64,000 bases of DNA. Origin: Fomes fomentarius (taxonomy: Eukaryota > Basidiomycota > Agaricomycetes > Polyporales > Polyporaceae). Positions 33,859 through 45,637 of this stretch are shown here, piece after piece (position 1 is the first letter of the stretch; every line of letters begins with the position of its first letter). Under the pieces are notes generated by a model. The model had not been told where the DNA came from. It searched no databases and saw only the letters and a list, made by a program, of their open reading frames with translations. The stretch spans positions 2,604,001 through 2,668,000 of the forward strand of contig JABYQN010000002.1 in assembly GCA_022606135.1 (NCBI GenBank), read 5' to 3'. The translations under genes and the position numbers were made by a program.

Positions 33859-36800
33859 CTACTCTGATTCCGAATACATGTCGTCATCGTCCGACTCCGA
33901 CGACTCGTCTTCGATTTCGCCTGCCTCGTCCGCGTTCATTATATCAACGGGAGGATGAGGCAACGTTCTCCCTGGAATACGCAACTTCAGTGTCGCCGCG
34001 GTTGCCTTCCGTCTAGTAGAGGACCTCGTCTGTCTATTTGAGAGCGATGGCGACACGGGAGTTGTATGCGGAGAGTTGGCCGGGGCAGAAGCTACAACGC
34101 TCGCATCCTGAGACTTCGATGTGCTGGCTGCTTCAGTAGCAGACGCAAGTTCCGTCGACGGTGAAACGCAAGTAGAGGTGCTGGCAGTAGACGAGTCATC
34201 CATGAGCGCAGACTGAGCAACATCGTCTTCGGTCTTATCGTCCTCGACGAGTGTCATGCGCGCGTCGTCCTCGTCCTTCTCCGCGTCGTCGTCATCCGCA
34301 ACTTTCCGACGCTTTGCGCGTGGAGGAGCGGGTCGTGGCTTATTAGCCCAAAACAACTGGTTGGCATGCACGAGTTCCTGATAGAACGCCGTGTCGAACT
34401 CCTTGCAATGGAGGCGGACAAGGGGGGCACGGAGCTCGCCGCTGTTGTACATCTCGAGGACCCGTTCCGCAGACTTGATCGTACTCCACAGCTGCTTGTC
34501 TGTAGACTCCTTCGTGTGCTCCTTCTTCAGAGTCGTCTCGGAATACGTCCGTTTCACCTGGAGAAGCGAGAAAGTGAATATATACGGTGGCTCCGACGGG
34601 TCGCAATCTTTCGCACCTTTGGCGGCAGGGTTTCCCACTCTTCCTTGGTGAGGCGTTCAACGCGCTGTACGTGGTACAATCCGCAATACAGGAAGAATTT
34701 TCCAGCACCCACAAAGACATGCTGCTCCACTCTCTCACCGTTGAACAGTTTGAGATCTCGGCCTAAGCCAACCTGCATGTACCCGTGCTTCCCAGGTCCA
34801 ACAGGACACCAAGCATTGTGGTCCATGTTTGGGCACAGATAGCCCTCGATGTCATGATTTCGCGCGAGTTCAGTTGCACTCGCCGTGATCCTATGGCGTT
34901 TGTCAGATACGGTGCGATCATCGAATATGAAACAAAGTTGATACGCACCGTACAACGAGACCCTGGACAGCTCCGCCTAGTATGCTGGCGAGGGATTGGC
35001 GCGTGAAGATCTCGGGCACAGCATGAACGGAACCAAGGTCAATCTGGACTATAGGGAGACGCGCAAGCTCTTCTGCGCGGGCTGAAGGGACTCTGGAGCC
35101 GTGGGCAGCAAGATTCAACACAAACCCAGGATCACCTTGTGTCCCGGAAGAGGATGCTTTCGCTTGGTCGGCCCCAGCGAAGGCTCGCTTACGAGATGAA
35201 GAAGCATCTGCTTTCCGTCTAGAATACGTGTGAGTGGTGGTATTGCATACGTAAAGATAACACGTACGTCGAAGGCGGTGGAGAGGGAGGCAAACGGCTT
35301 TTCTGCGTGATAGTCTCTCGCAGCTTGGACACATAGACATGACCTCAGCACGCGAGTACAAACCCCGATGATAGCGGACCTCACCTGCTGATCTTTGTCG
35401 CGTAGCTTGTGCTCCAGTTCTTCGATTTTACGCGCAGCATTGGCCAGCTACAGATATTGATTCAGCTTATTGTGGCGGTAATACGGAGCACAGGCGACTT
35501 ACCAACTTGTCTGTTTGACTGATCGCTGCCTCCCGCAGCTCGCGTTCTCGTACAGTGACTGTCTGAGCAGCATCAAGTTCACTAGCTTGACGTGCGAGGA
35601 GGTCATCCACAGTGGTTTTCCAGGTATCGCATTGAATATCAGTACTTGTCAACTGCGGAAACTTAGGCCGTATTGCGGACGAGGAATGCACAGAACATGC
35701 CTGTGCTCTGACTGTGCGTAAATCCGCTTGCAGCTGTTCGATGGTACCACTCATGTCTGCGTTCTTGGTTTCCATACTTGCGGTAGACGCTCTGCTTGCT
35801 TGCAGAGCCTCTTGCAGTTGCCCGACCTGTTACCATGTGGATATCATGAACTCAGGACATTGCGAAAGGGGCATCAACGCACTTTCGTTCTCAGCGTATC
35901 ATGCTCTTGGACACCAGCGCATCGGAAAGCATCATAGGAGGCTTGTAGCTCCGATAACTCTGTAGTTAGCTTGCCATGTTCTTGGGCGTGAGTATGGCGT
36001 AAGGTTTCATAAGAGGCTCGCAATTCAAGCAGTTCTGTCGCTGGAGCGTCGCGCTCCGATTGCAGCTCTCCATTTTTGAGCTCTTCGGTTTTGACGACCT
36101 TCTCCATGGCGCCGTCTTTGGCCACGCCACCATCCCGAAGTTCTTCGAGGGCCTTGATTAGCTTTTTATTCTCCTCTTTGAGCGCTGCGACCTCAGTATC
36201 ACGTTCCTCGATCTAATCACCAGTAAGTCATTAGGCAATCTACGTAAGTCGCACCCTCACCTTATTATTGCAGACAGAGTGCATCGATTGGAGTGAGTGA
36301 AGCTCGGTCGAAAGCTTGTCGATGCGAGCGTGTGCCGTATTCTCGACCATCTGTGCTGCCTCTTGAATCTGTGCATTCTGCTGCTCCAGTGCATGAAGAG
36401 TAGCTTTTAACGCAGCCACGTGTGCCTTGGCAGTGACACAGACTGTGGAGATCTCAGCATGCTCTTGCTGGGAGTGCGCTACGGTAGCCTCTGCAACCAC
36501 GCACTACGAATGGACTTAGCATTACTACAGCGGCGAGCTGAGCAAGAACAGAGACCTTTTTCTGGAGGCCTGCGATTATTTCCCCGTTTTGAATCTGGCA
36601 TTCCATAAGCCGACGGAGCCATCGTATCGCAGTAGCCATATTCGTTGGTGTAACCATGTTCAGCTAAATGCGCAATTGGTATTGTGGGTGTATCGCATAG
36701 CATACAGGTACTGACCTTGTTGAGATCCACACGCCTCTCCTTCGTAACTTTGGCAATATCACACACGACTGCCTCTAACATGTTAACAATATCTAGGGCG

Positions 36801-37336
36801 TACGGAGGAGACATGGACGCCAGCTAGAGGTGCAAAGGTACTCAATTATGGTGCACGGTTATGCAATCTTGTCGATCGGCGTCACGCTCACCGTAAGGGT
36901 ACTCCCTGGAGCGCTGCTCTGCAGTTGAGCGTTGTCGTGAAGCGCCACCCGTTGGACCTCGTGCTGCTTCAGAGCGAATTCCCCATTGACTATGACGAAC
37001 TACGGATGGAAGGGGCAAGGCAATGATTTCACAATCTATGGAACGACGTGAGACATACTGACCTCGTGAACTTTGCCATAGCTCCCATGAAGCATCACAC
37101 TGTCGCCCACAGCCGCCTCCAGAGCGTCCACCTGACTTTTGACAAATCCGGGATGAAGAAACACGTCCTGACGGTGTGCGTTGTGAGCACGGGCTAGAAA
37201 AGAAGACACGATGATAGTGCCCAGCATAAGAAAAACGCACCTGTAGAAGGACGGGTTTGTCGAGTATATGCTTTTCGTTTGTCCCCAAGACGCGAGACAT
37301 GGACTTTGTCTGGTCCCAGGCGAAGTCCGGTCCCAT
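33859..37336 (-). CDS. Large coiled-coil protein with a DUF6697-like C-terminal domain
   Basis: The function is unknown. The N-terminal part (MGPDFAWDQTKSMSRVLGTN, then DVFLHPGFVKSQVDALEAAV, GDSVMLHGSYGKVHEF, MSPPYALDIVNMLEAVVCDI and TNMATAIRWLRRLMECQIQN) is globular. A long coiled coil follows, rich in Glu, Gln and Ala (QIQEAAQMVENTAHARIDKL, ELSELQASYDAF and similar). The C-terminal domain (FTRQSLASILGG, CPNMDHNAWCPVGPGKHGYM, HVFVGAGKFFLYCGLYHV and LTKEEWETLPPKVK) resembles the basidiomycete DUF6697 family by memory of its pattern. It ends in a long acidic, Ser-rich tail. Over ten exons are needed, and the joins near 35240-35460 are uncertain. It could in principle be two genes, but splice phases connect throughout. 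Confidence 0.65.
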
Positions 37337-37753
37337 CTGGCACTCAAACTCGATGGTGGATTTTGGGGAGTTGCTCAGATCGATAGCAAAACACTCTCAA
37401 CGAGCCTTTATAAGCTTGATCAAGGGGCACGACGTGAGAGACAAAGGAAGAGGAAGCCCGACGCGTGCATTTAATGAGCAGCTTGACCTAGCAAGACGCG
37501 TCCCGGAACGCGTCCAGTTCGCGAGCACTGTAGGCGCCCATAATTCACCTGACCGTTACTAGTGGAATCCATCATGCTTCTGCAGATCATCCACACAGCA
37601 CCAAGAATGGCAGATTACAAGCTGCTAGTTATTCCAGCATCCCGTGAGTAACTATGCGAAAGCGTACGAAAGTATGTCTATGGACGTCGACGACAACAGG
37701 AAGTTATGTAACTCCAGCCCAGCACCCAACGCGGGTCCGCACCACACACCAGA
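37337..37753. other. Gap between PDH E2 and the coiled-coil DUF6697-like gene
   Basis: About 420 bp between two minus-strand genes, presumably holding the promoter of the left gene and the 3' UTR of the right one. Nothing else was recognised. Confidence 0.4.
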
Positions 37754-39387
37754 TCAGAGCATGAATGTGAGCGGGTTCTCGAGGTAGCCCTTGAACGCCG
37801 CCAACCACCGCGCACCGACCGCGCCGTCGACTGTCCTATGGTCCGCGCTAAGGGTAACCTTCATGATCTGCGCAACCTTGAAGCCACGCTCCTCCTCGGG
37901 CGCGGGAAGGAGGGTAGATTGTGTCGCACCAACGGCGAGAATACATGATTGCGGTGGGTTGATGATCGCGGTGAAGTGCGAGATGCCGAACATGCCGAGG
38001 TTGGAGACGGTGAAAGTACCACCCTGAATTCACAGTATGAGTGAATGCTACTCTTCCGAGCATGCGTGCACTGACCTGGTACTCCTGAGGCTGGAGCTTG
38101 CCGTCACGGGCCTTCTTGGCGAGTGCCTTACCCTCTGCGGATATTGACGCAAGACCCTTGGAACCAACATCCTTGATGATAGGCGTGATGAGACCCGTTG
38201 GTGTTGCAACCGCGACAGAGATGTCAGCTTTTTTGTACCTGTACGCTTTTTAGACCAATGCAATGTAGGTAGAGGGATGCTGGTACATACTGCCGAATCA
38301 CCTCGCCCAACCATGCAGAGTTCGCCTCAGGGACGTCATTCAGGGCCAACGCGACCGCCTTCAGCACGAAGTCGTTGACAGAAAGCTTGGCTACTTTCTC
38401 CTTCTCACCCAGAGTCTTGTTAAACACCTCGCGCAGCTTCAGGACCTTGTCCATGTTGATGTCGACCGTTAGGTAGTAGTGAGGGAGCTCCTGCTTCGAC
38501 TGCGTGAGGCGCGAACCGATCGTACGGCGCATGTTGGAAACGGGGGTGTCGGTGTATTCGGGAAGGAGGGCTGAGGGCTGGGGAACGGCGGTAGAAAGCG
38601 TGGCAGACGTCGCACCCGCAGGTGTTTGATACTTCTCAACGTCTTCTCTGAGGATCCTACCCTCAGGACCGGAGCCCTTGACCTTCGAGAGAGGGATGCC
38701 ACGCTCGAGTGCAATCTTCTTAGCAATCGGCGTCGCGAAGATGCGCTCACCCTTCGGAAGCTCGGCCTTGTTCTCTTGCTTGGGGGTTTCGGAGGACTGA
38801 GGCGCCTGCGCGGATTCGGTCTTGGGAGCCTCTGGGGCCTTTTCCTCCTGAGGCTTTTCTGATGCTGCCTCCGAAGCGAGCTTCTCCGCACCAGAAAGGT
38901 CGTCTCCCTCCTCGCCGAGGATGGCAATAGTAGAACCGACCGCGATGTTCTTCTCGCCATCATTAGCCTGCAAGGGTAGGTGGATGTGAGCCTACGTGTC
39001 CTGTAGTCATAGATATGAGCAACATACAAGAATTTTTGCGAGAACACCATCATCCTGCGCCTCAACATCGATAGTGGCCTTGTCGGTTTCCTATGACACA
39101 TGAGTCAATACACATCCCGAGTCCAGGTGATTCGCATGCAACCCACAATTTCGAGCAGAACGTCGCCCGCAGCGAAAGTCTCGCCCTCCTTCTTCTTCCA
39201 TGACGCGATACCGCCCTCCGTCATGGTGGGACTCATCGCTGGCATGGCGAACTTGGAGAGCGCATGACGAGAAGCTGAGATGTGGAATCCTATCGCGCGC
39301 GGCGAGTCCTCAGCGTTCAGCTCAACAAGCCCGAGGGGAATGGTACATACGTCTTGCAAGGACACTACGAGCGAGGGCGGAGGCCAT
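37754..39387 (-). CDS. LAT1: Pyruvate dehydrogenase E2, dihydrolipoamide acetyltransferase, mitochondrial
   Basis: E2 forms the core of the pyruvate dehydrogenase complex and transfers acetyl groups to CoA. A short Arg-containing presequence ([19 protein letters not shown]) precedes one lipoyl domain: [20 protein letters not shown] and [17 protein letters not shown], with the lipoyl-Lys codon at 39079-39081. An Ala/Pro/Glu-rich hinge follows, then the E1/E3-binding domain ([34 protein letters not shown]), a second linker, and the catalytic domain. The latter contains [60 protein letters not shown] and the active-site [14 protein letters not shown], ending NPLTFML. At least five exons join cleanly. 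It is divergent from CSL4, with 190 bp between starts. Confidence 0.95.
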
Positions 39388-39577
39388 GGTGAAGAAAGAG
39401 GAAGACGTCGACAACGAGTGCTGGGCTCAGGTGGCAGAAAAGTGGTACGCGAGACTCGTCTCGTTGGGGCGCGTAAACAGGCACAAATCCCTGTCGCGTC
39501 ACTGTCGGGCAAGCTCGGATTGGACACCTTGCCATCGCTTATACCTCCCCACATCCATCCTATTTTCTGCACTCGCT

Positions 39578-40335
39578 ATGTCGTCCGATCTCCTCCTTCC
39601 AGGCCAGCCAGTACCTCTTCCGCGTGGGGTCATGCCTCAGGTCGGCAGTGGAATATACTCTCGAGATGGCACATTGAGAGCCAGTCTCATCGGCGTCCCC
39701 TCGCACTCTGGATCTGTTTGTCTTTTTTCCGCTCTATCTTGTCTTGAGAGCTTCTGAATCGAAACTTGCTGCTCATTAAACCCGGAATTCTGGGATCTAC
39801 AAAGACCCTGGAGATCAAGCGGACACGCCCGCGACCACCCGCTCCCAACTCTGTCGTCTTAGGCTTGGTCACTCGCCTATCTCCACTCCAGGCTGTCCTC
39901 TCAATCACGGTGGTCGAAGGCATCCCTTTGCCCGCTGGGGAAGAGTTTACTGGTGTGATACGTGTTCAAGACGTACGAGCTACTGAGAAAGATAAGGTCA
40001 AGATTGCTGATTGCTTCCGCGGTGGGGATGTTGTAAGAGGCTTGGTAGTATGTACCCTTCGATTTGGCTCTAGCAAACAGTTGCATACGACTGACTTGGC
40101 TTGATAGCTTTCTCTGGGTGATGCGCGCAGCTACTATGTGACTACTGCGAGAAACGACCTAGGTGTCATCTTCGCCACAAGTGAAGCTGGTGAGTCGACA
40201 CGTTAGAGTCTTCGGTTCTATAGGGTGACTCTATCTTTAGGCGCGACTATGGAACCTGTCTCCTGGCAGGAGATGCGTTGTCCAAAGACTGGCAAGGTTG
40301 AAAAGCGTAAATGTGCGAAGCCAGAAGGGATGTAG
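39578..40335 (+). CDS. CSL4: Exosome cap subunit CSL4
   Basis: CSL4 is one of three S1/KH cap proteins of the RNA exosome. The N-terminal domain begins MSSDLLLPGQPVPLPRG, then VGSGIYSRDGTLRASLIG, the typical CSL4 opening. The S1 domain covers SVVLGLVTRLSPLQAVLSIT, EFTGVIRVQDVRATEKDKVK and DCFRGGDVVRG. The C-terminal element reads YYVTTARNDLGVIFATSEAG and ends MRCPKTGKVEKRKCAKPEGM, the reduced zinc-ribbon-like tail. Four exons are needed; the first intron starts GTTTGT. The start at 39578 is the first ATG and gives a full-length N-terminal domain. Confidence 0.93.
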
Positions 40336-40838
40336 ACGTGTGCTCTTGTACTCTAGTCTGCATCCTGTATCGAGAAGCCAGCCATGTAATTGACTTTCGT
40401 AGCTCACCATAGCAGTGCGATGGCCCGCAGTCTTCCGTGGTCAGTGCTCACAATAACATGAGTGAGGGCCACCTTAATGCGCCTTGGGTCTAAGCTTGCG
40501 CAGCAGTATTATAAGCGGAGGTGGGAAAAATGCACACCTCTTCCACAAATCTTCTCCCTTTTTTCCGCGATTGCTTATCTTCTCTACGTTAATTTCGCCT
40601 ACACTCGGGCCTCGAGGTTGGGGACGCGTTCATTTGTATAGGACGCGTCAAGACACGTGCTACGCGTTCTTGGCCACGTGGGACTCCGAGAAAGGCAAGT
40701 GGGGTCGCGTGGCCGCTGAGCGACAAGTTCACTATTCGGGCTGACGGGGTTGCTCACTCGCAACTGCGGCACTCCCCTTCACGCTCTGGCTCTGGCTCTC
40801 GTCCTCTCGGTCCTGACCTGTACATACTTGTCCTTGTG
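40336..40838. promoter_or_regulatory. Intergenic region between CSL4 and the NudE gene
   Basis: About 500 bp with the 3' end of CSL4 and the promoter of the next gene. Pyrimidine-rich tracts occur near 40560 and 40780-40830. No clear TATA box. Confidence 0.4.
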
Positions 40839-43072
40839 ATGACCGCTGTCCTTCAAGCAACAGACATTCTTCGGAAGGACAGAGGCATGCTAGACGACAA
40901 TGCTATCAAGTACCCGCCGTCCCTCCAGCCCTGCTATTCTCGCGCTAATCTACCTCCGACAGCGGTTACTCCTCCGGCACCGACTGGAAGGCGAAATACA
41001 TCGAGGTCGCCGATATGCTGGCAGAAACTCGTGCCGAACTCGATGACTTTCATCATTCCAGCAAGGAGCTCGAGGAGGAACTTGAACGAGAACTCGAACG
41101 GACAGAGAAGTCGCAGCAGGACCTGAAGGTTAAGGTAGCCAGGGCTGAACAGGAGAGGGATGACTGGAAGGTAAGGCTCCAGTTCGCCGCCTGGCTTGCT
41201 GCCTGACGCATTGATAGGCCAAATTCATGCATCTCCAAACCACTCATAACACTACGACAACCTCTCTGCAACGCGAGCTGGATCAGCTACGACAAGCACA
41301 TCAAACGGTCAAGATTCAATTGCGCGAACTTGAGATGGGAAACGATGATTTGGAACGGAACGAACGCGCAATATCGTCAAGCTTGCAGGATGCGGAGCAG
41401 AAGTATGCGCGGGCTCTGGAGGAGAAGATCCTCCTAGAACATGAGCTTCTGGACAAGGCTAACGTTGAGGAAGAATGCCAAAGGATGAAGGACGAGCTGA
41501 GGGGTGAGTATCATTCAGGAAGTTGCCGCATGAACAACCTAATAGCTCATCCCTCTCGAAGATGCAAACGAGGAGATTGTCATCTTGAAGGAACAACTCG
41601 CTGCCTCGCAGGAGCGCGCTAACAATTCCTCTGTACCCTCTGTGGGATCCTCCGCGCCGTCGCTGTCACTACCTCACGCCACACCGTCGCTATCAGACGA
41701 GGATCTCCTCAGTGTACCGACGCCGCCAGACTTGTGCCTAGCCGACCTGACACCCCCTCCCGATACACCTGTGAAGGACTTCCCTCCTGTTTCCATTCCT
41801 ATTGTCTCGCCTCGTCCCACGAAGGAACCCTATTCTGCGACTCCACCATCAATGCTACAACGTGCTGGCTTCCGTCCTCCCAGAAACGGAGTGTCCACTC
41901 CGTCCAATGGCACCCCCTCTCTTGCTCGCTCCGCTACGCACCCCGGTCTCATGGCAAGCCCTTCGAGTCGCCTGCAGGCTCCTCGCACTCCCGTACCTCG
42001 CCCTGCTGTCAACCGCAATACAACTAGCCTCGCTTCGAGTACGGCAACCGCAGCAAGTGGTGTCACCTCGACAGCTTCGAAGAGCAAGGGTGTACAGATG
42101 GTATCGGAGATGAGGGCGCGCGTCAAGATCTTGGAGCAGAAGATTCATACTCGTGTTCCGCGCTTGCGTATGGGCAGTGTGACCACTCGCCCTGCAGCCA
42201 ACGCTATGCCTCCGCCACCGTTGCCTGCGAAGGCATCTCCTTCTCCGGCACCGTCAACTTCGTCGTCTCGGTCCGTCTCGTCAAAGCATGAGGATCGTTT
42301 CGCAACCATCCCAAAGTCTCGCAGGCAGAGTGTTGACTTCGATGCTGATAGCAGACGGACGCCAGGAGGAGGGGATACATCAGGTTGGGTTTTGATCATG
42401 GAGGACTCGCCATCACCAGTGAAGGATAAGGACAAAGAGAGACGACGAACTTCCAGCCCCCCTACCGCTGCACCCACTGCATTTCGTCCAGTATCGTCCA
42501 GCTCTATCGAATCGCCTTCGTTTAATGTCAGCAGCAGCAGAGCATCAAGCGCTTCGTCGCAGAGTATCATGCCTACCGGCATTCGTCGTCCGCAATCAAG
42601 ACTATCCGTATCGACGGAGGGACGTAGCAGCACAAGCACGAACGCGACCACAAGCACCACAAGCTCTATTCCTACCCCCTGTTCTCGCCCCTCAACGCCC
42701 ACCTTCCTTCCCATACCTTCTGCAAGTCTGTACAGCGGCAATATTGGCCTGAAGCGGTCCACTGGGCCAAACGTCGGCGCTTATGGTCTGCCCGGCAACA
42801 AGCGTTCATCGCTTGGCGCGAGCACGACTACATCACCAACGTTCGAGTCTCCGACGTACGGCAGCCACTCCAACGTGACAATCCGTCCTCCGAAGACATC
42901 CGCCATCCCTGCTCCTGCGCTTGGTCAGAGTCGGATCGGGAAACCCGCAGGTGGGCGGCGGAGTGGTGGTGGAAGTGATCCGGTGGATGCGTTCTTCTCA
43001 GACTCGGGAGTCAACGCGCGACGGCCGAGGTCGGGAAGTACCACCCTGCTATACAGCAGGAACGGGAACTGA
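40839..43072 (+). CDS. NDE1: NudE/NDE1 homologue, dynein-LIS1 adaptor
   Basis: NudE links LIS1 to cytoplasmic dynein and is needed for nuclear migration. After a short first exon the coiled coil begins TDWKAKYIEVADMLAETRAE, then ELEEELERELERTEKSQQDL, KFMHLQTTHNTTTTSLQREL, EMGNDDLERNERAISSSLQD and ARALEEKILLEHELLDKANV, followed by EEECQRMKDELRDANEEI-type sequence. This is the highly conserved NUDE N-terminal block. The C-terminal two thirds (from about 41600) are one long exon rich in Ser, Pro and Thr, with many SP and TP sites that could be phosphorylated. The segment KGVQMVSEMRARVKILEQKI forms a second short coiled coil. Three or four introns lie in the coiled-coil part. The GTG before the ATG at 40839 is not a likely start. 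Confidence 0.92.
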
Positions 43073-43776
43073 GGTATCGTTCGTGTTCTGTGCTTGAAGG
43101 CCCCTTTGCACATCCAACTCCACGCTCGCAATCACTCCTTCCCTCTCTCGTCGTGCTTTTCTCACTGTTCTTGCAATTATTAGCTGCTACGATAATTATT
43201 CTTTTTCTTTCCCCCTTTTCCCTGCTCACATATACATAGTAGTCACTCCTTTGAGTTTACGCACTGACGATACACTACTTGCAGGCCTGAATCCGGTTGA
43301 CCGGGTTCGTGCATCTGTACACTCAATGTCCCGTATATCCATGACGATTATGAAGATATCCTCACTACCCTCGATAGACGTGTTGTTACATAGGGCTGAA
43401 GGCCCATGAGCTATAGGCGTCCGGACTCTGCCTCCCGTACCAGTATTCTGTTCAATATCTACCGATGTGGGAGTCGGTGATGGTGTCCGTCGAATGTTTA
43501 GTAGACTGGACTAAGTCAGATTGAGTTGTCATTGAACCTCCATGAAGTTCACTTGAATGAGTGTCGTGTACCAGTCTACACGCACGAACAGTCCCTTCCC
43601 ACTCAGACGGATCAAAAAGTGAGTCCGCCGTGACCTTCCTTTTTGAGCGATTCATTGGTGTTCCGGAATGGGCGCTACGCTCACCGCCACTGACCACACC
43701 ACCACCACCATCCTACTTCATATTACTGTAATTCCTTCTCAAGCCTCTCATATTCTTAGCTGTGGCACCCTTTGGT
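43073..43776. promoter_or_regulatory. Intergenic region between NDE1 and ESS2
   Basis: About 700 bp. The left part is T-rich and suits a 3' UTR. The right part should hold the ESS2 promoter. No reading frame was supported. Confidence 0.4.
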
Positions 43777-45489
43777 ATGTCCTCGACACCAGGACCGTCG
43801 TCTCAACCCACTCGGTCCCTCAACCGCCAAGTTGTACTCGATGAAGACGAGTATACCGAGGCCCTCTCGCACATCATCGCTCGGGACTTCTTCCCTCACT
43901 CGTCCACCTCGATGCCACGAACAACTATCTGGACGCCCTGCAGACACACGACCCGCAGCTCATCCAAGCGTCCGTGCGCCGCCTCGAGGATCTTCAGACA
44001 CCAGTCTCGCGTCGCGGCCGGCCATTGCAGACGCCCTCGCAGACTCCTTATGCTGCGGGGCCGTCCGACACACCCCTGCGCACGCCCAGGGCGAGGGCGG
44101 TGAGCCCTCAGCGAAGCGGGCGCGGTACGATGCCGACATGAGTCTGGACGCGTTTCAGGCCAAGTACACGTCCGAGGACAACTCGAGTTTCACGCAGATC
44201 CTGGAGGACGAGAACCGCCAGCGGAAGGAGAAGTACGGTTGGGCGTGGGACGCACAGCGGAGGGTGGAGGAGCAGAGGGAGCGCATGCTGGAGGGGCGGG
44301 AGAGGTTGCTGCTTGAAGCCCCGTCTGGGGCAGGAGTGAAGGAGAGGTTCCGGATAGAGGCGCCACAGCCTGCTGGACTCATCGAAGCCGCCCTGCGTCG
44401 GAGACTCTAGTGGCATATGTAGATGATGAGGAGGAGGTGGAGGATCTTCTGGATGAGGCGCACGTAGTGCCATCGGGTTCAGATAAAGGGAAGGAGAAGG
44501 ATACGTCTGCGCTAGTGAAGGTGGAGAAGAGGAACGCGCCGGATGAGGTGGTGGATGTTATGGCTCCGACGAAAGACACACGGCCTGCCGGAGTGGATGG
44601 ATGGAAATTCCGGGTGAGCATGCTATCCGTGATCACTTGCGTGGAGCGTCGCTAAACTCGTGAATGCATAGGCTCGTAATGCGCTCATGTTTCCTCCGGA
44701 TGCAGATGCCTCGCCATACAACTTGCTTGCTTCTCAGGCAGCAGAAGACGCGAAGGCACCTCCAAAGGTTGTCAAGCACACAAATACTCGATTACCGGAA
44801 CAGGATGATAAGCCAGACCATTCGATATCCGCACCGCCTAGTCCCACACGTAGCAGGATAGACGCAGCCATTCAAGGTACACCATGTAAGAGATTACGTC
44901 TCGTTCCCGGACTGCGATGCTATGAACTGACGGGAACCGTGCAGACCGACCGAAGTCATTGACCGATGACTTGCATTCGTTGGTTCCTTCGATACCATCC
45001 CCGACACCGTCGGAACTTGGCCCGACAGGGATAAAACAGCTCATGACATGGGGAACGCTTAACGCAACACCTCGAGTGCTGTCCCAGTCAAATGATCCAG
45101 CCGACATGCCTACTCCCACCACTCCTTTCCGTATCGCTGAGCCGACATCCCGCGAACGCTTGTCCCACAAACTTTCCAATGACGCTGCAAAAAGCCTACG
45201 CGTGAAGGCAGGCTTGCTCAGTGGTGTTCCTCTATTGTCGCGCTCGTCCGGCAGTAATGGCCGCAGAACGTCCATGCCACCTCCATCGTGGACACCACGC
45301 AAATCCGAGGCACCAGGATCTCTGACGCCTGCGGCGAAGAGGCTACTGGATCGGACCATGGGTACAGCGGCTTCCAGACGGGCAGATGCGATGGGACGGC
45401 TGGCGGGTTGGGAAGGCAACAGCAAAGAGAGAGATTTACAGAAGGTTAGATGGACGCCAACACCCAGTCCTGTCACAAGAAGGGGTTGA
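43777..45489 (+). CDS. ESS2: Splicing factor ESS2 (DGCR14/Bis1 family), reading frame interrupted three times
   Basis: ESS2 is a nuclear protein of the spliceosomal C complex. The family start is seen in NRQVVLDEDEYTEALSHIIA, then RDFFPH. The next conserved part (LVHLDATNNYLDALQ and SVRRLEDLQTP) lies in a second frame. The third part (SLDAFQAKYTSEDNSSFTQI, KYGWAWDAQRRVEEQ) is in a third frame. The fourth (DDEEEVEDLLDEA, then GVDGWKFRARNALMFPP) is back in the first. Each switch, near 43895-43903, 44085-44100 and 44389-44393, equals the loss of one base, at or next to C or G runs. The remainder is normal, with introns after WKFR and near 44890, and ends TPTPSPVTRRG. Sequencing errors or a decayed gene would both fit. 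The span given is that of the intact homologous protein. Confidence 0.82.
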
Positions 45490-45637
45490 GATACTTGCGC
45501 TGTTGCCTTCCGTGTGTATGTGATTCCTTGTGACGCAGACCGCAATGTTACGACTGTACGTATTCGTCAGTGAATAATGATACATGAACTTGGTGGGGTA
45601 GTATAAGACGTAGAATCATGATAGCATGAAGGTGTAA

